Below are positions 27,989 through 35,928 of a stretch of 38,884 nucleotides of DNA, one piece after another (within the stretch, counting starts at the first letter, position 1; each line of letters starts with the position of its first letter). Below the pieces are notes generated by a model. The model was not told the DNA's origin and made no database searches. It worked only from the letters and a program-made list of their open reading frames with translations. This DNA comes from Haplomitrium mnioides (taxonomy: Eukaryota > Marchantiophyta > Haplomitriopsida > Calobryales), in contig JBNGIS010017979.1 of assembly GCA_049999725.1 (NCBI GenBank), forward strand, positions 46,763-85,646, given 5' to 3'. A program made the position numbers and the translations under genes.

Positions 27989-28790
27989 ATGGGGACGGTG
28001 AGGGAACCCAAACACAAGCAAGTGGTGGTCCAAGAGGGACGGGCATTCCACATAGGATCTGAATTGCCCAAAGAATTGGAGCAGGCCATCATCCAACTCC
28101 TAAGTAACTTCAGTGATGCCTTTGCTTGGAGTCACGTAGATTTGAAGGGAGTTCCGAGGGAATTGGGGGAACACCGAATTGACTTAGAGCCCACATCAAA
28201 CCCAGTAAGACTACGCCAATACAGGATAAACCCCCGCTTCTCCCTACGGGTGAAGGAGGAAATTGACAAGCTGTTGGAAGCATATTTCATCTACCCGGTC
28301 CTAAATAGCGAATGGGTGTTCCCGCTGGTGGTTGTGTCCAAGAAAGTCAGACAAGATGGTGAAAGGAAAATCCGAGTATGCTAGAATTTTCGGAAACTCA
28401 ATGAGGCCACAAAAAAGGATCACTACCCGTTGCCTTTCATGGATGGGAAGCTGGATTTGGTGGCAGGGCAAGAGGTTTATAGTTTCCTAGACAGATATTC
28501 CGGGTATAACCAGATTTGGATCCAAGAGGAGGATAAGCTCAAAATAGCATTCCATGATTATCTGAGGAAATTGTTGGAGATCTTCATCAACAATTTCGTG
28601 GTGTATGAGAATCTGGACAATCACGAGCGGGATGTGAGGCTCACCCTTCAACGATGCAGAGCGACAAGGCTGAGATTGCACCCAAGCAAATGTTTCTTCG
28701 GGGTGAAGGAGGGAATACTCCTCGGACATCGGATTTCCAGTCGAGGCATCGAAGTAGACCAAGAGAAGATTGCCATCTGGATGATCATTC
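27989..28790 (+). pseudogene. Gypsy reverse transcriptase with internal deletion
   Basis: The N-terminal part has LLSNFSDAFAWSHVDLKGVP, HRIDLEPTSNPVRLRQYRIN and VVVSKKVRQDGERKIRVC, then a TAG at 28382-28384 and NFRKLNEATKKDHYPLPFMD. Palm motif A is FLDRYSGYNQI. After DKLKIAF (to about 28551) the sequence jumps to DYLRKLLEIFINNFVVY, so some 25-30 residues that normally include MPFGL and APATFQ are missing. The catalytic pair is INN (28589-28594) where the family has DD. The thumb side continues LHPSKCFFGVKEGILLGHRI. Inactive for three independent reasons. Confidence 0.9.
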
Positions 28791-29417
28791 CCAACCAACT
28801 TGAAAGAGGTGCAAGGATTCTTTGGGTGCATGGGATACTACAGAAGATTTATCGACCAATTTGCCTCGGTGGCTCTACCCCTCACCCAAATGACAAAAGA
28901 GGGCAGCACCTTCAAAGCCACCCCCGAGAGGCTAGCGAGCTTCATTGAATTGAAGAGGTGATTAGCGAGTGCCCTTGTTCTAGTGCCTCCCAGTTGGAGG
29001 AGAGATTTTCACGTGATGATTGATGTATCCAAATTCTGCATTGGGGCAGTGCTGAGCCAGATGGATGAGAAGGGCAGGGATCATCAAATTTATTTTGCTA
29101 GCAGGCTCTTGGCCCTAGCGAAGAGAAATTACTTTGCTACGGATCGGGAAGCTCTAGGAATTATTTATGCCTTGAAGAAATTCAGGCGTTACTTGTTGCA
29201 TTATAAGGTGATCTTCCACACCAATCACAATGCACTCAAGTACATGGTGAACAAACCGGATATAACCGATCGGATTGAGAGGTGGGTGCTGCTCCTGCAG
29301 GAGTTTGACTTTGAAGTGAAGATCAAGCTAGAGAGGAAGGATAGTATTGCGGACTTCTTCTCCCGAATCGCTGGGCCAATCAATCCGCAAGAGGTGAACA
29401 ATACCATCTATGAATAA
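28791..29417 (+). pseudogene. Gypsy RNase H
   Basis: After a frameshift near 28790 the frame has LKEVQGFFGCMGYYRRFID and FKATPERLASF, a TGA near 28960, then the RNase H domain: HVMIDVSKFCIGAVLSQMDE (catalytic Asp), NYFATDREALGIIYALKKF (catalytic Glu), HTNHNALKYM and ERKDSIADFFSRI. In the third block the family has TDH; here Asp is Asn (AAT at 29223-29225). It ends at a TAA at 29415-29417. Otherwise it is well conserved. Confidence 0.9.
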
Positions 29418-29428
29418 CACTGCATCGA

Positions 29429-29575
29429 AATGGGTCAGTAGAATTGGAGACGTTGGAGGGTCATAAGTTCGCCAACCGGGTGCATTTCGACATTCTCAAG
29501 AGGTACGTAAACCAGAAGGAGGAAAGAGAGGGACCGAAGGTGATCCAATCAGAGATTCTAGGTCAACAGGTGTGA
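29429..29575 (+). pseudogene. Integrase C-terminal remnant of the Gypsy element
   Basis: Forty-eight codons ending in TGA, containing VELETLEGHKFANRVHFDIL followed by KRYV. This resembles the last conserved segment of Gypsy integrases (a LEG...N...LKRYY-type end). It lies only a few bases after RNase H, so the zinc finger and the whole DDE core have been deleted. After it, 29576-29744 is GT-rich non-coding sequence. Confidence 0.65.
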
Positions 29576-29744
29576 GTATGGTGAGTGTGTCAAGTGTGTT
29601 CGGTGGGTGAGTATGATGGGTGTGTGGGTGTTTGTGGAATTGCACTTCAGCAACCTTGGATTAGCCAATCGGTGACCACTGCGGAGGAGGTAACCAATGG
29701 AATTGATGAACGGGGAAGGGTGTTCGCGAGGTTGCTTCACACTT

Positions 29745-29754
29745 GAAGGAAGAG
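29745..29754 (+). promoter_or_regulatory. Gypsy polypurine tract
   Basis: GAAGGAAGAG, three bases before the TGTCAGCC start of LTR2. Purine-only and correctly placed for priming plus-strand synthesis. Confidence 0.7.
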
Positions 29755-30309
29755 TTATGTCAGCCAGTGACATGGGACACTAAGGAAGAATTCATGAGAT
29801 TGGGAGTGGCATTGGAACAATTTCCCTCTTATAAGTATTAAAGTACCTCGGAAGCAGTGGATCGACTCCAATCAATGAGTACGAACGGATTGCCGAGATC
29901 CAAGTAGTGGAACAAGATCGTTTTGGAAGAAGAGAAGGGAGCTGTGGTAGCCAGCGAGTGGAGGGCAGCATTAAATTTTGACAGAAGCAAAAGAGAACAT
30001 GTAAGTGTAATCGGGATGTAGGAATCAAGGCCCTAGCAAGAGGAAGGGAGGGTGACCTTGGAAGTGAGGAAGGAGCGGGGGCCGGAGGAGGAGGATCAAA
30101 GCTGCGGGGCAGAGATCCAAGAGCACTCAAGAGTGAGGGGGACAGCAAACAAAGAAAAGTTGCAACCCAAGCCTCCAGATGCTACGCACCAGAAGCACAG
30201 ATTGGGAAGAGAAAGGAGGGGGTCTTGGCCTTTGTAAGTAGTGACTACGTTGAGGATTGGGGGATGTTAACGGGTTCTACTAAGTTTCGCGACCCCTCTC
30301 TTTAGTGTT

Positions 30310-30840
30310 CGCGAGTCTTAGCGGAGACGTTGCAGGCACAGGAGTGTCCGCGGGCCTTTGCGGAAACGTGGCGTCTTCATAGGGCTTCGAGAGATTCAAT
30401 GGGAACGTGGCGGGCCCAGGGTGTCTGTGGGCCTTAGCGGAGACGTGGCAGGCCCAGAGTGTCCGTCGGTCTTTTCGAAAATGTGGCGTCCTTAGGAGTG
30501 TTTGAGGGCTTCAGCGGAGACATGGCAGGCGCAGGAGGCCTACGAGGCTTTGTGGAAACGTGGCCGGCGTGGGGAGTCCGTGGTCTTCTTCCGAACCAGG
30601 TCAGCGCAACGATCTACCTTCCCTGTTGAAAATGGCGTCGGATGGTGCTCCCTCAGAAACGTAGCATCCTCACGGGTGTCAAGGAAATTCAGCGGACACG
30701 TGGCACTTCAGTCAAAGAGAAGTCAACCACGGACGAAGGTCACCACGGCGGTCCACCTTCCGTATTTAAAACAGCGTCGGACAACGACCACGGAAGAAAG
30801 TTAGCCTTGGACACGTGGCACTTTAGAAGAATCCGCGATA
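30310..30840 (+). promoter_or_regulatory. ACGTGGC motif row in LTR2
   Basis: The counterpart of 22367-23108. ACGTGGC or one-base variants recur (for example AAACGTGGCGTC near 30365, GAGACGTGGCAGG near 30440, GACACGTGGCACTT near 30695 and 30810). Because two LTR copies separately keep the row, it is a stable family feature. The function is inferred only from the motif. Confidence 0.5.
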
Positions 30841-32129
30841 TTCCTTCGGACTCTTTTTCCACATGATTCTTCGGAACTCTATTCCATGGGGTTCTTTGGA
30901 TTTGGTTCCGTGGGAATCTTTGAAATTTCAGTCCGCGAGATTCCTCAGACTCGACTTGGTATGACCATTGTACTTGGAAGCATTCTGCGAATAGACGGGA
31001 CAAGTGTCGCCACGTCCGAGTTCGAGCCTTTTCAAACAGGAATAACTACCTTTTCAAACAAGAAGGATTCGTAGGGGCGGGAGCTTGGGGGGTGTACACT
31101 AACGGGCTTCGAGTTTGATCGAGTTGGTGTACAAGAAAGCTAGAGATGCGCAAGCGATCTCGGGACAAGGAAGACGCAACAAGGTAAGGCACAAGTGGAA
31201 TCCAGTGAGAATTTACGTGAGGCGAGTGTACTTGCGCAGGGTGCTAGCAAGGGTGGAGGTGGACTGGAGGGGTGCAGAGAATCACTGGGTGAGGAGCTCT
31301 AGAGGCTCGGGCAATCCAGGTGAACTCATCCCTACGGGTGGACTTGTAGCGGAGGTTAATCGATACGAGAGATTTGAAGGGGATGCGTTCTGGTCAGAAT
31401 TCAGGAGGGGCTGCCAAGTGGGATCTTGGGGTCGTCTCTACATCCTCTATGCAAGAGCATCAACCCAGAGTGCTCGGAGTGTGCTCTAGTATTACCTTTC
31501 AAGCTAAGTTGAGAATAGGGTAGTTGCGTTAGTGCTTGCGCACTGCGAAGAAAACTTGTTCAAGGCTTAGAGGTGGAATGAGCTATTAGCAATCAGAAGG
31601 ACTGTCTTCTAGAGATGGAAGTGAAAGAAATCCTCTTCTGAGCCTGAGGAAGTAAATTCATGGCTTCTCGCGAGGAAAGTCGAAAAACTATCTAGAAGAA
31701 GGGTGTGTGTGTGGGAGAGGAAAGGAAGATTGGGGTGGTAAGTTGAGGAAGAAAGGAGGAGTCTGTTGGGGAGGTCAGTCCTGGTGGTTCTATGAGGCCT
31801 CTAATTTTGGTGAAGTGTAATGGGTGTGTATAGTTGTAATTGTGTCTGAGTGTGTTAGATAGATTTGAATTCGGTTATATTGTATAAGAAACAATTAGAA
31901 CTAGGATCATATAGGCACCAGTTGTTTAGACCTTGGGACAGCCTTGTGAAGGGGGAGTCAAATCTCTTGACATTTTCTTGTAACTCTGGGGTCATTGCAT
32001 TCTGCTCCTGAATTCTGTTTTATGGTGTAAGAAACATTTAAGACTAGAAGTAGGCAGGAATTCTACTTGCCCAGACCTTGGAACAGCCCTATGAAGGGGG
32101 AGTCAAATCCCTTGACATAGTTCTGTGAC

Positions 32130-32134
32130 TTTGG
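32130..32134. repeat. Left target site duplication of LTR3 (TTTGG)
   Basis: TTTGG before LTR3 pairs with TCTGG after it (35045-35049). One C/T transition separates them. Confidence 0.65.
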
Positions 32135-35044
32135 TGTCAGCCACTGACATGGAGCACTAAGGAAGAATTCAAAAAATCGGAAGTAGCATTGGCACAATCT
32201 CTCTCTTGTAAGTGCTAAAGTACCTCGGAAGTAGTGAATCGACCCCAATCACTGAGTATGAGCGGATCGCATGGATCCAAAGAGTGGAACAAGATCGCTT
32301 TGGAAGGAGAGAAGGGGGCGGTGGTAGCCAGCGAGTGGGAAGGCACCACTTAAATTTGACGGAAGCAGAAGAGAGCCTAAGTATCATCGGATGCAGGATT
32401 CGAGGCCCTAGCAGGAGAAAGGGAGGGCGGCCTCGAAGGTGAGGAAGGAGTGGGGGCCGGAGGAGGAGGATCGAAGCTACGGGGCGGAGATCCAAGAGTG
32501 CTCAAGAGTGATGGGGACCACAGAGCAAGCTCCCAGATGCGCGCACCAAAAGCGGAGATCGGGAAGAGAAAGGAAGGGTCATGGCCTTCATGAGTAGCAA
32601 CCAAGCCAAGGATCTGGGGACACCTCGTTCCCTCAAGTGATAAACGGGTTCTATTGGGGTCCGTGACCCCTTCCTTTAGTGTCCGCAATTCCTTGCAGAA
32701 ACGTGGCGTCTTCGCAGGGCTCCGAAAGATTCAACAGAAGCGTGGCGTTCCCAGGGTGTCCACAGGACTTAGCGGGGGCGTGGCGAGCCCAAGGTGTCTG
32801 AGGGCTTCAGCGCAAACATGGCAGGCACAGGAGGTCCACAAGACTTTACGGAAACGTGGCAAGCTCAAGGTGTTCGCGGTCAACCACGGAACCAGACCAA
32901 CGCGTCGGTCAGCCTTCCCCTTTGAAAACGGCGTTGAAGGGCGCGACTTCGGATTATGTGGTGCTTTGACAGAGCCCGTTGGGTTCTTTGAGTCAGAGGG
33001 AGGTTAACCACAGAACCAAGTCAACTCGTCGGTCAGCCTTTCCATTTGAAAAAAGCATCGGATGACGCAAGTTTGCATTACCTGGCGCTTCGACAAAGCC
33101 TGTTGGATCCTTCGGGTCAGAGAGGAGTCAACCACGGATGGAGGTCAGCGCAGTAGTCCACCTTCTCTATTGAAAATGGCGTCGGACGGCGGCAACGGAA
33201 GAAAGTCAACCTTGGACACGTGGCACTTCAGAGGAGTCCAAGGGATCCTTCGGACTTTCCTGTTTGTTGGATTCTTTAGCTTGGGATCCGTGGTCAACTA
33301 CGAAACAAGGTCAATACGCAGGTCCAACTTCCTAGTTGAATGCGACGTTGGACGGCAACAATGGAGGAAAAGTCAACAATGGGCTCTCGGTTCCATTGGA
33401 TTGTGCAGACTCAAATCCGCGGGAATCTTTAGACTCGAATCCATGAGATTCCTTCAGACTCTTTTTCCGCGGAATTCTTCGGAACTCTGTTCCGTGGGGT
33501 TTCTCATACTTGGATCCCATAGAATCTTTGGAATCTTAGTCCACGAGATTCCTCATACTCAACCTTGTGTGACCGTTGTACTTAGAAGAAAACTGCTAAT
33601 AGATGGGACAGGTGTCGCCACATCCGGGTCTGAGCCTAACAGAAACAACAACCTTTCTAATGAGAAGGATTCACGGGGCGGAAGCTTGAGGGTATACATT
33701 GACGAGCTTCAAATTCGATCGGGTTGGTGTGCAAGCAAGCTAGAGACACGCAAGCAATCTCAAGACAAGGAAAATGCAATGAGGGTAAAGCAAAAGTAGA
33801 TTCCAGTAAGAATTTACGTGAGGTGAGTGTACTTGCGTAGGGAGCTAGTAGGGGTGGAGGTGGACTGGAGAGGTGCCAAGAATCGCTAGGTGAGGAGCTC
33901 TAGAGGCTCATGCAATCCAGGTGAACTCATCCTTGTGGGTGGACCTATGGCGGAGGTGGATCGATACGAGAGATTTGAAGGGAATCCGTTTTGTTGAGAA
34001 TTCGGGAGAGACTGCCAAGTGGGATCTTGGGGTCGTCTCTGCATTCCATGTGTGGGAGCATCAACCCAAAGTGCTCGAAGTGTGCTTTAGTGTTATCTTT
34101 CAAGTGGAGCTGAGAAGAGGGTAGCTGCGTTAGTGCCTACGCACTGCACAGAAGACCTATTTGAGGCTCGGAGGTGGAGTGAGCTACCAGCAGTTGGGAG
34201 GACTGTCTTCTAGGGGTGGAAGTGAAAGAAATCCACTTTCAAGCTTGAGGAAGTAAATCTAGGGCTTCTATAAGGGAAGTTGAAAAACTATCTAGAAGAA
34301 GGGTGTGTGTGTGTGGGGATTGAAAGAAGGATTGATGTGGTGAGTTAAGGAGGAGTCTTTAGGCGAGATCAGTCCCAGAGGTCTTGTGAGGCTTCTGATG
34401 TTGATGAAGTGCAATGAGTGTGTATGTTTGTAAATGTGTATGAATGTGTTAGTTAGATTTGAATTTTGTTATATGAGATAAGAAGCAATTAGGCTCAAAC
34501 AGGTTCCAATTATTCATACCTTGGAAAATCCCTGTGAAGGGGGAGTCAAATCCCTTGATATAGTTTTGTGGTCTTGGGTCACTCCATTCTGTTCTTGTAC
34601 TCTATTTTATTGTGTAAGAATGATTCCAGACTAGAAGTAGGCAGGAATTCCAATTGTTGAGACCTTGGGACAACCCTATGAGGGGGAGTCAAGTCTCTTG
34701 TCATTGTTCCATGCCACATGGGTCATTCCACTCTGCTCCTAAAGTGCATACAAGTTGGCTGGGTTCAGATTTGGGACCCCTTAATTACATTGAGGATTTC
34801 CACAGAGCTACTTGGGTTTGTGTGTATGTATGTTATGGAATTGTGGGTGAATGAGCAGTTAGGCTGATGATGTGAATGTTGAGGTGAGATAAGGGTTGGT
34901 AAGGTGAAGAGAGATCCCTTAAAGCATCAAAGTGATAATTAGATAGGGGCCATCTCACAAAAGAACCTTAATCCCATATTTTTGTCCTCCCTTGCCTTCC
35001 AAGTGGCATTTGTGAGGGTTAAGGCCTAAAGGAGGGGAGTGACA
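32135..35044 (+). repeat. Solo Gypsy LTR (LTR3) inserted in LTR2
   Basis: 2910 bp from TGTCAGCCACTGACATGG to GGAGTGACA, complete at both ends, with no Gypsy coding sequence. It interrupts LTR2 inside the second unit of the 144-bp repeat, and the LTR2 sequence continues without a gap on the far side. A pentamer TTTGG/TCTGG flanks it. It is more diverged from LTR1 than LTR2 is in several blocks and carries only two 144-bp-type units. It most likely arose by recombination between the LTRs of a former full element. Confidence 0.85.
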
Positions 35045-35518
35045 TCTGGGGTCATTGCATTCTGCTTGTGAATTCTATTTTTTTTGTGTAAGAAACATTT
35101 AAGACTAGAAGTAGGCAAGAATTCTACTTGTTTAGATCTTGGGACAACCCTGCGAGGGGGAGTCAAGTCCCTTGTCCTTGTTCCGTGACACAAAGGTCAT
35201 TACATTCTGCTCCTGAAGTGCATACAAGGTGGCTGGGCCCTGATTTGGGACCTTTAAATTACATTGAGGATTACCACAAAGATACTTGGATTTATGTGCA
35301 TGTGTACTTTGGCATTGTAAGTGAATGAGCAAATTGGTTGGTGATGTGAATGTTGAGGTGAGGAAAGGGCTTGAAAGGTAAAGAGAGATCCCTTAAAGCC
35401 TTAAAGTGATAATTGGATAGGGGCCATCTCACAAAAGAACCTTATTCCCCTGTTTTTGTCCTCCCTTGCCTTCCAAGTGGCACTTGTGAGGGTTAAAGCA
35501 TGAAGGAGAGGAGTGACA

Positions 35519-35928
35519 ATAAGCTATATGTGAAGTATAGTTTATGTTATACTTGCTGCAAGCAAGTTGTTGATCTTCTAAATTTTCAGAAAAAAGGTGG
35601 AAATATATCAGCAATAGAACTCTTTTATATCTTCACAATATTCTAGATGTTGATGTAGCCTCAATTTTCAAATACAATCTGCAAAAGTTGATGTAATATC
35701 CTTGAATATGCAATCTAATCCTCTTAATTCTTGAATCACTTCTTGAAAGTAGATATTCTTAAAACTTCTGAATATGTTGTCTAAAAATACATTGTATTGA
35801 TAAGGAAACACTGTGGACTAGTTTTGATCTTCTCAAAATCTCAATAGATTGTTGAGACAACTAGTTAGTCTCCTCTTACAAGTATAACAATAATAGATAA
35901 ACTCTAAAGTATAGGTATAGTAGTAGCT
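35519..35928 (-). mobile_element. Copia C leader, continuation beyond the Gypsy element
   Basis: Begins with the TSD ATAAG, then matches Copia B 9198-9480 in many blocks (GTTGTTGATCTT, TCAGCAATAG, GTTGATGTAGCCTC, TTTTCAAATA, CTTGAATATGCAA, TTGATAA). Beyond about 35815 the match is lost. The segment ends at LTR4. It has no coding content. Confidence 0.8.

Larger units (their letters stand above)
21782..35518 (+). mobile_element. Ty3/Gypsy LTR retrotransposon with long LTRs
   Basis: A plus-strand element with LTR1 (21782-25088), PBS, gag, protease, RT, RNase H, an integrase remnant, a polypurine tract and LTR2 (29758-35518, interrupted by another LTR). The TSD is ATAAG on both sides. RT and RNase H follow protease directly, and integrase comes last, which is the Gypsy order. 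The protease motif VDGGAG and the long LTRs suggest a non-chromoviral, Tat-like group, but this is not certain. The coding region is only about 4.3 kb because RT and integrase carry deletions. The element is inserted in the Copia C leader. Confidence 0.92.
29758..35518 (+). repeat. Gypsy LTR2 (3' LTR), split by LTR3
   Basis: Starts TGTCAGCCAGTGACATGG and matches LTR1 up to 32134. It is then interrupted by LTR3 (32135-35044) and resumes at 35045 with GGGGTCATTGCATTCTGC, ending GTGACA at 35518. Without the insert it is about 2.85 kb, shorter than LTR1 because two repeat-rich segments are missing. The ATAAG after it completes the TSD. Confidence 0.9.

Noticed and set aside
25292-29575. An endogenous pararetrovirus (caulimovirid) instead of Gypsy
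   Set aside because: Long LTRs, a polypurine tract, a TSD and an integrase tail are present, and there is no movement protein. Gypsy explains everything.
33062-33799. A 245-codon ORF as a possible gene
   Set aside because: It lies within solo LTR3. The matching parts of LTR1 and LTR2 are split into other frames, and no domain is visible.
34303-34320. GT microsatellite (also 24190, 31702)
   Set aside because: A short GTGTGTGTG run at the same place in each Gypsy LTR. It is part of the LTR and too short to list separately.
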